64,000 nt of DNA from CAVZTX01 sp963778375 (GTDB lineage Bacteria; Chloroflexota; Ktedonobacteria; Ktedonobacterales; Ktedonobacteraceae). The notes beneath the pieces are model-generated. The model saw only the letters and a list, made by a program, of their open reading frames with translations, had not been told where the DNA came from and searched no databases. This document shows, in pieces, positions 41,337-50,104 of this stretch. The stretch covers positions 192,736 through 256,735 of the forward strand of contig CAVZTX010000006.1 in NCBI GenBank assembly GCA_963778375.1, written 5' to 3'. The translations under genes were made by a program, and so were the position numbers. The first letter of the stretch is position 1. Each line of letters starts with the position of its first letter.

Positions 41337-42209
41337 ATGCGTATTCGCAAAGCTGTATTACCCGTCGCTGGGCTTGGTACGCGAGTGCTACCTGCCAGCA
41401 AGGTTATTCCCAAAGAAATGTTACCAATCGTCGATAAGCCGACGCTGCAATATATTGTAGAGGAGGCAGTTGCTGCTGGGGTTGAGGAGATCATTTTTGT
41501 AACAAGCCGTAGTAAGCGCAGTATTGAAGATCACTTTGACGTGTTTCCTGAGCTGGAAATGGCGCTCACACGCAAGGGTAAACGTAAAGAACTAGAGGCA
41601 TTGCGACGCCTTCAAACGATGGCGACCTATACCTACGTAAGGCAGTCTGAACCTCTGGGATTGGGTCATGCCGTTTTGTGCGCGAAAGAACTGGTAGGTG
41701 ATGAGCCATTCATTGTCATACTGGGAGATGACCTGGTTGCGCCGGAAACCCCTTGTCTCCCACAAATGCTACAAGTGTATGAACAATATGGTGGCTCAGT
41801 GCTTTTACTTGTACCTCTACCACCTGAAATGGTGCCTGCTTATGGGATTGCCACCGTTGAGGAACTTGGCTCGAATATTTTGCAAGTGACGCATCTGGTC
41901 GAGAAGCCAAAACTGGAGGAAGCTACATCAAACCTAGGCGTTGCAGGTCACTATATTCTGACACCAGATATCTTCGCTCTGCTAGAGAAGACTCCTCCTG
42001 GGACAGGGGAAGAGATTCAGGTAACCGATGCTATCCAGATGCAAGCGCAGGCAGGTCATTGCTATGGGATGAAATTTAGCGGCGTTCGCTACGATACCGG
42101 AAATCCCCTCGGCCTGCTGACAACCTCGATTGCCTATGCCTTGAAGCGTCCGGATATCGCCCCTGAATTACGCGATTATATGCGGCAGGTGTTGAGTGAG
42201 GAGGCCTAG
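41337..42209 (+). CDS. galU: UTP-glucose-1-phosphate uridylyltransferase GalU
   Basis: A 290-residue nucleotidyltransferase. It begins MRIRKAVLPVAGLGTRVLPA (glycine-rich nucleotide loop), continues with IPKEMLPIVDKPTLQYIVEEA, and has the metal/UTP Asp in FIVILGDDLV and the sugar-binding VEKP region. It makes UDP-glucose for glycolipids, polysaccharides and trehalose. AGGAGG stands before ATG 41337, a consensus promoter 51 nt upstream, and the terminator stem begins inside the last codons. Confidence 0.96.
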   Translation: MRIRKAVLPVAGLGTRVLPASKVIPKEMLPIVDKPTLQYIVEEAVAAGVEEIIFVTSRSKRSIEDHFDVFPELEMALTRKGKRKELEALRRLQTMATYTYVRQSEPLGLGHAVLCAKELVGDEPFIVILGDDLVAPETPCLPQMLQVYEQYGGSVLLLVPLPPEMVPAYGIATVEELGSNILQVTHLVEKPKLEEATSNLGVAGHYILTPDIFALLEKTPPGTGEEIQVTDAIQMQAQAGHCYGMKFSGVRYDTGNPLGLLTTSIAYALKRPDIAPELRDYMRQVLSEEA

Positions 42210-42222
42210 GAGGCCTCCTTTT
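42200..42222 (+). terminator. Intrinsic terminator overlapping the galU stop codon
   Basis: GGAGGCCT, loop AGG, AGGCCTCC, then TTTT. The first arm contains the end of galU including the TAG stop. Confidence 0.8.
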
Positions 42223-42485
42223 GCAGACGAATTTGGCACCACAATATCTCCCAATTCGCCACAGGATGCAAAGTGCAATCCATCAACTTGCTGCGTTAGA
42301 CCTGTACAGGTATAGGTATTGCCTGGTTTTGGCGGATTGGGAGCGATGTAGGTTTGAATAGCATCGGTGATCCCGCATTGGCTATTATTACTTGCGATAG
42401 TGAATGCGTGGATTGCTCCTAAATCAAGGCTATGCCTGGTAAAGGTGTGCGAAAAGTTCCCACTTGTCTTTAAGCCATAGACACG
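42212..42485 (-). pseudogene. Possible C-terminal relic of a secreted protein
   Basis: On the minus strand a frame open from 42485 downward reads VYGLKTSGNFSHTFTRHSLD, then LGAIHAFTIASNNSQCGI, GNTYTCTGLTQQVDGLHFAS and CGELGDIVVP. It has four Cys and looks like the end of an exported protein, but it has no start codon or signal sequence and its end runs into galU. The family is not recognised. It is probably a truncated gene left between galU and the next gene. Confidence 0.35.
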
Positions 42486-42492
42486 CTATAGT
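42464..42492 (+). promoter_or_regulatory. Promoter of the 42584 membrane gene
   Basis: TTGTCT (42464-42469), 17-bp spacer, TATAGT (42487-42492), 92 nt before the start codon. Confidence 0.5.
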
Positions 42493-42583
42493 AGGGCTGG
42501 CTACAATAGTTCCGCTATTATCATGTTGTGAAAGAACAATTTAGAGATACGTGCTGCATAGATATGCGGCACCGGAGCGTATT

Positions 42584-42979
42584 ATGGTAGACGTATTTAG
42601 TACCCTGCATGTCTGGAATATGATTTTGGTACTCGTGACAGGCACTATTTCGGGTGTGTGGGGGTTGATCCTCTTTTTCTCGAAAAGGGCTGCGAATCCG
42701 TCCTGGCGTATTTCATTGACAGTGACTGCCGTTGTAGGGCTGTTGCAGGCACTTTTAGGGATTGTGTTATTACTGTTGGGACAGAAGCCAGCCGGGGGCA
42801 GTCTCTACTACCTACATTTTGTCTATGGTGGTATTGTGGCATTGGCGATACCTGTTGCGATAACTTATGCCACCGGCGGTAAAAATCCACGCCGGGATAT
42901 GTTAATCTTTAGTATTGCCGCTCTGATTATAGTAGCTGCTGGCGCACGTGCCCTGATGACGGCACTTGGGTTGCCCTAG
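42584..42979 (+). CDS. Four-helix membrane protein of unknown function
   Basis: A 131-residue integral membrane protein with four hydrophobic helices (MILVLVTGTISGVWGLILFF, a second around VTAVVGLLQALLGIVLLLL, LHFVYGGIVALAIPVAITYA and IFSIAALIIVAAGARAL). The pattern LHVWNMILVLVTGTISGVWG occurs in small Chloroflexota membrane proteins of unknown role. GGAG six nt before ATG 42584 fixes the start. It is followed 13 nt later by the Mre11-like gene, so they share a transcript. Confidence 0.65.
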   Translation: MVDVFSTLHVWNMILVLVTGTISGVWGLILFFSKRAANPSWRISLTVTAVVGLLQALLGIVLLLLGQKPAGGSLYYLHFVYGGIVALAIPVAITYATGGKNPRRDMLIFSIAALIIVAAGARALMTALGLP

Positions 42980-42992
42980 GTTGGAGAGAGTC

Positions 42993-44324
42993 ATGCGAGC
43001 CTCATTTATTCACGTTGCCGATACACATCTGGGCTATGAGCAATATGGCGTACGTGAGCGTTTTAACGATTTTAGCCGTGCGTTCTGGGATATCATGCAA
43101 GAAGCTCTGGATCGCCAGGTCGATTTTGTGGTTATTGCCGGTGATCTATTTAATAAACGCGCTATCGATGCCCAGACTCTCATCCATGCCATTGAAGGCT
43201 TAAAGAGACTGAAGCAGAACGGCATCCCTGTGCTGGCGATTGAGGGCAACCATGATCGCAGCTATTATCGTGATGGCATTTCCTGGCTACAGTTTTTGTG
43301 CCACCAGGAATATTTAACGCTTCTCGCGCCTCGCATGCGTAATGGCGCACCGCTACTAACACCGTGGGAGCCAGATACGATGTTAGGCTCGTATGTCGAT
43401 GTGCTTGATGGGCGGCTGCGCGTCTATGGATTACCCTGGCAGGGTGCAGCTACAGTACGCAGTATGGAAGGTCTAACGCAAGCTTTAGAAGAGGCGAGTG
43501 CTCAGGAAGATGCTGAGGGTGTCCAGTACCGTCTGCTCATGATGCACACTGGCATAGAGGGGATTGTTCCACGCATCTCGGGTTTGCCCTCAATGGCGCA
43601 ATTTCAACCACTTCGAAATTATGTCGATTACTTGGCGCTGGGTCATGTGCATAAGCCTTACGAGTTTGACGGCTGGATATACAATCCCGGCTCGACCGAG
43701 ACGTGCGGTGCGGAAGAGTCGGCATGGGAGGACCGCGGCTACTATTTCGTCGAAATTGACACTGATGATCCAGAGCGCATCATTGATCCTGACAAGCAGG
43801 CTCGCTATCATCGCGCAACTCATCTTACAAGTAAACGCCGCCCTTTCGTGCGTCACGAACTGCACATTGATGGTCTGAACGAGCCAGGTGCCGTCTACGC
43901 TCTCCTGGAAGACTACTGTCGCCGTGAGGGGCCTAGACACGAAACTGATAAGATGCGACCTCTCGTGCAGATACACCTGGTGGGTACTCTGGCCTTCGAC
44001 GCAGGTGCACTCGACCAGGAACACATGGAAGAGATCGTACATACCTATTTCCAACCCTTGTATGTACGCGTTGACAATCATACCAACGATCAGGATTACG
44101 TTCCTGATGGCAGCGACATCGATGGCCGTGATCGCTCGACCTGGCATGAACTGGAACGGCGCATCTTCGAGGAACTAGTTGGTCGTGATAATCGCTATTT
44201 GCCCGCCAAGGAGCAGTGGAGCATTGTACTCGCCGACCTGAAGCAAATGGCTCTGCAAAAAGACGACCCAGCGCAAATCGCCCAGTTTTTACGCGAGAAA
44301 CGGGCGGCGTTGTTAGGATTATGA
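42993..44324 (+). CDS. Mre11/SbcD-like DNA repair exonuclease
   Basis: A 443-residue calcineurin-like phosphoesterase. All metal motifs are visible: FIHVADTHLGY, FVVIAGDLFNKRA, AIEGNHDRSYY, MMHTGIEG (a GH-type motif variant) and YLALGHVHKPYE. The length and C-terminal capping region fit the archaeal-type Mre11 nuclease. Mre11 trims DNA ends together with a Rad50 ATPase, but no rad50/sbcC gene is adjacent. GGAGAG precedes ATG 42993. It is probably active in double-strand break processing. Confidence 0.87.
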   Translation: MRASFIHVADTHLGYEQYGVRERFNDFSRAFWDIMQEALDRQVDFVVIAGDLFNKRAIDAQTLIHAIEGLKRLKQNGIPVLAIEGNHDRSYYRDGISWLQFLCHQEYLTLLAPRMRNGAPLLTPWEPDTMLGSYVDVLDGRLRVYGLPWQGAATVRSMEGLTQALEEASAQEDAEGVQYRLLMMHTGIEGIVPRISGLPSMAQFQPLRNYVDYLALGHVHKPYEFDGWIYNPGSTETCGAEESAWEDRGYYFVEIDTDDPERIIDPDKQARYHRATHLTSKRRPFVRHELHIDGLNEPGAVYALLEDYCRREGPRHETDKMRPLVQIHLVGTLAFDAGALDQEHMEEIVHTYFQPLYVRVDNHTNDQDYVPDGSDIDGRDRSTWHELERRIFEELVGRDNRYLPAKEQWSIVLADLKQMALQKDDPAQIAQFLREKRAALLGL

Positions 44325-44352
44325 TGATTACTTTTATCCTTTTAAGGACATT

Positions 44353-44550
44353 GTGCTAAGCCGCGCTGATGTCGAATGGCTGCTGGCAACCCACGAGAAC
44401 GGGTATGGGCCTATAGATTGGAGCGATGAGAGCCAGCACGAACGCATGGGGCTCGACTTACGTGGTGCCGATTTGCGGCGAGTGAACCTGCGGAACCTTC
44501 CACTGGCCTGCATGATTGGCGATGTCTCGTGGGAAGAGCGGGAAGACCTT
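44353..44550 (+). pseudogene. N-terminal fragment of a pentapeptide-repeat protein
   Basis: The frame starts with GTG and reads LSRADVEWLLATHENGYGPI, WSDESQHERMG, then the pentapeptide start LDLRGADLRRVNLRNLPLA. After about residue 62 similarity ends and the frame runs on as low-complexity sequence to 44811, overlapping the small gene at 44627. The normal protein has many more repeats. It is probably truncated; the boundary is approximate. Confidence 0.55.
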
Positions 44551-44626
44551 ACTCATAACCCTTTGCCAACTGATTCGTATTCTTTAATACAATCAAGCAA
44601 AGTAACCAACAAGGAGAACCACAACC

Positions 44627-44755
44627 ATGAACAACAACAAACAACAATTTCGCAAAGCCATAACCTGGGCCTCCCTCGCCTACGGAGCCTTCACCGCCAT
44701 TTCCATCCTTGGCCCCATCATCCTGGATCGCATCTGGAATCGACCCCGTGGCTAA
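44627..44755 (+). CDS. Small 42-residue membrane protein
   Basis: ATG 44627 is preceded by AAGGAG ten nt upstream. The frame encodes MNNNKQQFRKAITWASLAYG followed by AFTAISILGPIILDRIWNRP, one hydrophobic helix between a polar head and a basic tail. Small single-helix proteins of this form often regulate membrane complexes. It is in a different frame from the pentapeptide fragment around it. Nothing is known of its function, and its reality rests on the ribosome site and composition. Confidence 0.5.
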   Translation: MNNNKQQFRKAITWASLAYGAFTAISILGPIILDRIWNRPRG

Positions 44756-44844
44756 TATTGCATCCCTCCCATCCTTCGTGTAAGATATCCCCAATGATGC
44801 GATCCCCATGATACGCTAATATAAGAAAGAAGCAGGAAAAAAGC

Positions 44845-45201
44845 TTGAGAACAATGATTACAACCAATATTGAATTCACCTCGGATACAGAGGAACACCT
44901 CAAAATTCTCGAAGATCGGCTAAGATACATACACGATGTGGAAGTCGATCTCGTTGAACCAGACGATCCTACTGTACCCGCGCTTATCGTCATCGGCATA
45001 GAAAAACATGGAGAAAGGGCAGAGAGAGCTTCACAGGGCGTGGCCCAGGTGCTGCACAACTTCTTGCACGAAGATGACAGCACCCAGAGCCAGAAAAAAA
45101 TCTTTCTCGTCACCATAGAGGGTGACCGCACGGATATAGAACCCCTCTCGGTCAATGAAATTCAGCAAATCATCTTCCAGGCTGAAGAAGAGGCCTCTTA
45201 A
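44845..45201 (+). CDS. Hypothetical soluble protein
   Basis: A 118-residue acidic alpha/beta protein (TNIEFTSDTEEHLKILEDRL ... VPALIVIGIEKHGERAERAS ... KKIFLVTIEGDR). The alternating strands and helices suggest a small ferredoxin-like or STAS-like fold, but no family motif is seen. TTG 44845 has AGGAAAA upstream; ATG 44854 is an alternative. It precedes the DsbA-family gene by 74 nt. Confidence 0.6.
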   Translation: MRTMITTNIEFTSDTEEHLKILEDRLRYIHDVEVDLVEPDDPTVPALIVIGIEKHGERAERASQGVAQVLHNFLHEDDSTQSQKKIFLVTIEGDRTDIEPLSVNEIQQIIFQAEEEAS

Positions 45202-45275
45202 AAAGGTCTGGCTTGTCATAGCATGGTGTATACTGAATAGGTATATCTATTGCAACAAAGAAAAGGATGTAACCC

Positions 45276-45872
45276 ATGCCCGTTCGTATCGACGTCTGGT
45301 CCGACTTTGTCTGACCCTTCTGCTTTTTAGTAGGCTCCAGTTTGGAGAAACTCGAACAACAATATGACGTCGCCATTCAATGGCACTCATTTGAACTCCG
45401 TCCGGCAGGCTCACCACCAATGTCACCCCAGCGTCGCGCACAAATAGAAGCATCCCGCCCCATGTTTCAAAAGCGGGCACGCGAACAATATGGCATTGAC
45501 GTAAACTCCGGTCCCTTTGGCATCAACAGCCGACCCGCCCTCATCCTTGAAAAGTATGCCGAATCGCAAGGGAAAGGAGACACGTTCCATAAAGCCGTCA
45601 TGCACGCCTATTGGCAAGAGGCCCGCTCAATTGACGACCCGGCTGTGCTGAAAGACCTTGCGAAGCAGGCTGGCCTCAACACCGAAAACTACGACGCTAT
45701 CCTCACCGATCCCACATTCGACGCACAAGTATCCGCCGACGTTGAACTAGCGCATGAGTATGGCCTGGACGCCGTCCCCGCGCTCGTCTTTGCCGACCGC
45801 TATCTCGTCATGGGCGCACAGCCCTACGAATCACTCAAACAAGTCGTCGAGAAGGTTCAAGAGGAAGGCTAG
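45276..45872 (+). CDS. DsbA/FrnE-family thiol oxidoreductase with TGA at the catalytic Cys: candidate selenoprotein
   Basis: Read from ATG 45276 (AAAAGG about 9 nt upstream) the frame gives MPVRIDVWSDFV, TGA (45312-45314), PFCFLVG and then the full DsbA-like fold to 45872 (198 codons). The family motif at this place is DFxCPWCF, so TGA replaces the first Cys of the CxxC active site. The second Cys is kept. A SECIS-like hairpin follows at 45329-45352. FrnE-type proteins are cytoplasmic disulfide isomerases. If TGA is a stop, the remaining frame from TTG 45342 lacks the active site. DsbA-like UxxC selenoproteins are known from other bacteria. Confidence 0.75.
45329..45352 (+). promoter_or_regulatory. 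Candidate bacterial SECIS element
   Basis: AGT, a 3-nt bulge, CTCC, loop AGTTT, GGAG, 2-nt bulge, ACT. The apical loop starts 25 nt after TGA and has G in its second position, which satisfies the usual rules for a bacterial selenocysteine insertion hairpin. The upper stem is only 4 bp, so this is suggestive only. Confidence 0.5.
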
Positions 45873-45873
45873 C

Positions 45874-46131
45874 ATGAACTGCCGTGTCGGTTGCGGAGCG
45901 TGTTGCATCGCCCCTTCCATCTCTTCATCCCTGCCGGGCATGCCTCATGGCAAACCGGCAGGGGTGCGCTGCATTCACCTCACCTGGAACAATCGCTGCA
46001 AACTCTTCGGCAAACCCGAACGTCCCGATGTATGTAGCAGGTTACGTCCCTCCGAAGACATGTGCGGCCACTCAGCACGCGAAGCCTTCATGCACCTTGT
46101 ATCCCTTGAACGAGCAACAAAAGCACCGTAG
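45874..46131 (+). CDS. YkgJ-type cysteine-cluster protein
   Basis: An 85-residue protein with the Cys pattern of the YkgJ/UPF0153 zinc- or iron-chelating family: MNCRVGCGACCIAPSISS, then GVRCIHL, NRCKLFG, and RPDVCSRLRPSEDMCG. The cluster is expected to bind a metal or an iron-sulfur centre. ATG 45874 lies 2 nt past the DsbA-family stop with GAGGAAGG upstream, so the two are co-translated. Pairing a Cys-cluster protein with a thiol oxidoreductase fits a redox role. Confidence 0.87.
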   Translation: MNCRVGCGACCIAPSISSSLPGMPHGKPAGVRCIHLTWNNRCKLFGKPERPDVCSRLRPSEDMCGHSAREAFMHLVSLERATKAP

Positions 46132-46543
46132 TAGCTCCAATAGAACATGAGTCATGCTGCAAAAACAAGTGAAACATTGGAAACAAGTGAAACAACTGAA
46201 ACATTAGAAACATTGGAAACAACTGCTACAACCCTACGGCTTGGCCGCTCCCCTTTTTGAAAAACCCGTACACCAGAGGCAATTTGCCTGTTGCAATCTT
46301 CCAGCCGATGCTGTATCCTCTCATCAGCAGAGACTGTTTCCAGATAGGCTACAATCAAGCAAGGAGATCACTCCTCAACTTTGTGAACAAATATCATCAG
46401 TATCGAAGGATCTGCTGGAAAGTTTCCGCAATTTCGAGATCAGAACGTATAGAGATAGTAGCCGGTGCAAAAAGATACCAACCCAGAACGTTTAAACATG
46501 AAGAAGTCTCAGGGCAATAAGTAACAATGTAAGGGTAAATGCC
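46132..46543. other. Gene-free region with a 9-bp tandem repeat
   Basis: No convincing gene. It contains the tandem array at 46171-46224; two short frames after it (near 46241-46520) have no family or ribosome site. Confidence 0.45.
46171..46224. repeat. 9-bp tandem repeat, six units, intergenic
   Basis: Units GAAACATTG, GAAACAAGT, GAAACAACT, GAAACATTA, GAAACATTG, GAAACAACT. The same unit variants form the array inside the helicase fusion at 53911-53964. Confidence 0.9.
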
Positions 46544-48590
46544 ATGACCAATTCAAAGCCATCGCCTCAGCACGAGGAACAACCGCCACAAAACAAGGCT
46601 TCCAAAAAGAAGCTGCATAAACGCGAACAGCGCATGCTGGACCGTTTGCGCGAAGCACAGGACGCCCAGACTAAAGCCATGGAGCGCTTCCACCGTGCCG
46701 AGGCCCGCTTACAAAAGCGTACCGCCCGCGTGCAGCGCGTTGAAGGGCGCTTGACTCTGATTCGTCGGCAACTCGGTATATCTAATCCAACTCCATCTAC
46801 GCCCGAAGCAGCTCCAGACACCTCTGCTGAACCACAAGCAGTAGAGGAAGTCGTCACACCAGAAACACACCAGGAAGAACAACTGCTGGCTGATGAACTT
46901 CAGGCAGCCGAAGCGCCACCTGCCGAACAGCTATCTACCGAAGAGGCACCTACAGAAGAGCAGCTTATCGCCGACGAGTTACGTGCCACTGAAACCCTGC
47001 CTGCTGAGGAAGGTCCAACCGAAGAACAGCTTATGGAGGACGAGTTACGTGCCACCGAAGTTCCTACCATTGAAGAGACACCTACAGAAAAGCAGGCTAT
47101 CACTGACAAATTGCAAGCCAGCGAAGCTCCCCCAACCGAGGAAGTTCCAACCGAGGAGCAACTCCTGACCGATGAATTGCAAGCTACCGAACCTCCTCCC
47201 GTTGAACAAGCACCGACCGAGGAGCAATTGCTGGAAGAAGAGTTGCGAGCCAGCGGAGCACCGCCTGTTCGAGCAGGGTCCAACCGAGGAGCAATTACTA
47301 GAAGACGAATTGCACGCGCTGGAAACTGCACCTGTTGAAGCTGGACCGACGGAAGACCAACTGCTCGCCGAAGAACTGCGCATCACAGAATCACTACGCA
47401 ACCGCGAATCTCCACCCTCTGCGTTCTCACCTACCGACGAACAAATATTTATCGAGGAATCGCGCATAGCAGAAATCGAACCAGCCGCAGAGCCGGACCA
47501 GGAAAGCACGTCTGCTACAGAAGATGCCAATATAGCTGCGGAAACGCCCGCACCTGTAGAACCATCGAATGTTGTACAGAGCCAGAGTTCCACCACTTCC
47601 CCTGGATCTATTGAATTTGCTCGGGATGCGCGTGCAGCCGCAGATGCTGCGGAGCAGGCCGCACGTGACGCTGTAGAACGCGCCGTTCAGGCTGAGACAC
47701 GCATGGAACAGTTTGGCTCAGGTCGTCATTTGGAGCAAGAACTCTTGCAGCTTCAAGCCGAGGCAAATTCTACCAGCATCGCTTACCAGCAAGCCGAGCA
47801 AGCTGCCCAGGAGGCAGAGCGATTGGCCTCAGTAGAGGTCGAAACACCGTCACAAGAGACGGTTGATGAGGCTGCCTCCATGCAGCAAGTCCAGGCTCCA
47901 GTGGAAGAAGAGATCCAACCACCTTTGGTAGAGGGAATTCCCGATGTTGCCGAAACTGTAGAAACTGCTCAGCCTTCACAGACTGCCGGGTCTATGGAGG
48001 CTTTTGCGATTGCCGAGACTCCAGACATCACAGAGACGGCACAAACCGAGGGTCAAGAGGGAGAAGAGACCCTTCCTTATATGCCCGAGAGCATTGAGCA
48101 GATCGAAGATGAGGAAGAAGTTATCGAGGCTATCACTGCCATGACGATTGCGCGTGTCACCGCTGCTGCTGCTGCTGAGGCAGAGGCACTGGCGGAGGCT
48201 AGTAGTGTGCGCACACGAGAAGCACGTCGGCTTGCTCGCCAGGCTGATCAGACGCTGCTCGACGTACACATAGCCATTCGCAGTGGTGCCATACGTGGCG
48301 AGGAGGCTGATATTGCGCTCCAAAATGCCGAGCGGGCAGTCACCCGTGCTCAGGCAATCCTCGCCGATGCAGAAGCCGCCGAAGAACAAGCCCTGCGTGC
48401 TGCCATGAATGCCGAGGCCGAAGCTGAAGTTGCCGAAGGCATGGCCTTTGCCGCAACCAATGGATCCGAGCCAGTACTCGACGATTCAGCAGAAGCTATG
48501 TCGACAATCGAAGATATAGAAATCGAAATGGAGCTTAGCGACGAACCAACAGTAAAGATGCACACCATCCATCCCGAGGAACAACCGTGA
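46544..48590 (+). pseudogene. Glu-rich repeat protein, one frameshift near 47272
   Basis: Two frames make one protein of about 680 residues. The first (46544 to about 47272) starts with a basic coiled coil (KREQRMLDRLREAQDAQTKA) and enters repeats of about 25 residues of the form PTEEQLLxDELRATExPP. The second frame (from about 47272 to 48590) continues the same repeats (GPTEEQLLEDEL), then an Ala/Glu-rich coiled coil and an acidic tail. An extra C in GTTCGAGCAGGG, where other units have GTTGAACAAGCA, explains the shift. It may be a sequence error, a switch or real decay. A structural or surface role is likely. Its stop overlaps the next start (GTGA). Confidence 0.7.
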
Positions 48591-50104
48591 ATGCCTCGGT
48601 TGTATGTGAGATAGGCGAGTTCCATGAACTGTACGAATATGACGTAGCCCATCGTTGGTGGACCTTTTCGCCTGGTGACTTCCTGCCCCTAAGCAATGGT
48701 GATACCTGCCAGCTTCTCTTCACAGGTCGCCCCGGTGGTACCAATGGACCCGATGTACGCGACGCCGTACTACTCTTCTCAACCGGAGAGAAGTTCGGTT
48801 TCCCAAAATCAGCAGGCACTCCCTCCTCCCACAAACGAAGCAACAAGCTTGTCGGCGATGTAGAATTTCATGTGCGTGCCAGCGATTGGTACAATCACCG
48901 GCACCATAGCGATGCTCGCTATAACAACGTCATCCTGCACGTCGTCCTCATCTGTGACGATGTTTCATTCACTCAGCGCCAGGATGGAGCCTGTATCCCC
49001 GTCTGCTCTCTCTACGACCTGCATTCCCTGGATAATTCTAATCACCTTGATCCCTTGTCACATCGCCTGATAACTTTATGGCCGTGCCACACCATCATCC
49101 CTCTTATGAACGATAATGACCTTGCTCAACTACTAAGGCACGCAGGTTTGTTGCGCTTTGAGCAGAAAACACACGCCTTCGTTGAGCAACTACACAAGGC
49201 TCAACCAGATGTGCCATTCACTGTCTACGACACCTGCTTGATCCCAGCATTAGCCGAGGGCCTAGGTTATGGACGCGACCGCGCAATCTTCAGGGCGGCA
49301 GGCCTACGCCTGCTCGGCATTCCTACTGGAACACCAGAACCTCTCGGTCATACTCCCAATCCCTCCCCATTAGACGCCCATCGCCTCCACATCCTGCACA
49401 ACCTCATAACCCAATGGCGTACCCACAGTGCCTGGGAAACCATGGGCGAAGCGATAATGCAAACTACAACAGCGGTCAATATCCGTGGGGATGGGGGCAG
49501 TGTTGAGCGGAGAGGGGGGCCTTGTGCCCGTCCGTGCGAGGGGCTGGAGGAAACCCTTGAGTCATCCTCCGCTCTTTCCCCGACACGTTTGAGCAGTCTG
49601 ATCGAGTGGGGACGAAAGGCACCCGCAAGGGGCCTCCCATCCGCCACTACTCCACCCCTGCCTCTACACGCTTCCACGCAGGGTGCTGTAGGGACAGGGG
49701 TGGATGAGAGGTGGCAGAGAGGCCCCTTGCGGGTGTCCTCCTCGCACGACTTTCCACCACCACAAAAAATGTATTGGGCGGAGAACTCGGATCGCCTCCG
49801 CGCCATCTTTGCCGGATTAAGCACTTCCCGAGCTGACATCCTGATATGCAACATCGTCCTGCCCTTTGCCGCCGCTGTAGCTCTGATAGAAAACAACACA
49901 GAACTCGCTGAACGGGCACACAGCCTCTATCTGGCATATCCAGCTCTCTCCTCGAACTCGATCACGCGTGCTATGTGCAGGCAACTCCAACTGACCCATG
50001 AGCCACGAAGTGCGTGCCAGCAACAGGGCCTCCACTACATCTATGCCCAAACATGCCGCGAAAAACACTGTGCCCAGTGCATCGCAGGAAGGCATCCACT
50101 ATGA
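48587..50104 (+). CDS. DUF2851 family protein with a repeat insertion
   Basis: A 505-residue protein of the DUF2851 family, recognised by LVGDVEFHVRASDWYNHRHH, YNNVILHVVLICDD and the later FTVYDTCLIPALAEGLGYG. A PD-(D/E)XK-like nuclease fold has been suggested for this family; here the E in GDVEFH and the H/D cluster are kept. Residues about 345-385 are repeat-derived and absent from other members. It starts with GTG at 48587 within a GTGA overlap and ends in ATGA with rluB, so it belongs to a tight operon. Confidence 0.78.
   Translation: MNASVVCEIGEFHELYEYDVAHRWWTFSPGDFLPLSNGDTCQLLFTGRPGGTNGPDVRDAVLLFSTGEKFGFPKSAGTPSSHKRSNKLVGDVEFHVRASDWYNHRHHSDARYNNVILHVVLICDDVSFTQRQDGACIPVCSLYDLHSLDNSNHLDPLSHRLITLWPCHTIIPLMNDNDLAQLLRHAGLLRFEQKTHAFVEQLHKAQPDVPFTVYDTCLIPALAEGLGYGRDRAIFRAAGLRLLGIPTGTPEPLGHTPNPSPLDAHRLHILHNLITQWRTHSAWETMGEAIMQTTTAVNIRGDGGSVERRGGPCARPCEGLEETLESSSALSPTRLSSLIEWGRKAPARGLPSATTPPLPLHASTQGAVGTGVDERWQRGPLRVSSSHDFPPPQKMYWAENSDRLRAIFAGLSTSRADILICNIVLPFAAAVALIENNTELAERAHSLYLAYPALSSNSITRAMCRQLQLTHEPRSACQQQGLHYIYAQTCREKHCAQCIAGRHPL
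49618..49739. repeat. Large palindrome made of two inverted repeat copies, inside the DUF2851 gene
   Basis: GGCACCCGCAAGGGGCCTC at 49618 faces GAGGCCCCTTGCGGGTGTC ending 49738, and matching words (CCACCCCTG with CAGGGGTGG) continue inward. Each outer word is the second hairpin type of the palindromic family. All of it is read through in frame as a Pro/Ser/Arg-rich insert. Confidence 0.7.

Noticed and set aside
46241..46520. Two overlapping short plus-strand frames after the 9-bp repeat
   Set aside because: No ribosome site, no family resemblance, and a stop separates them from the repeat frame.
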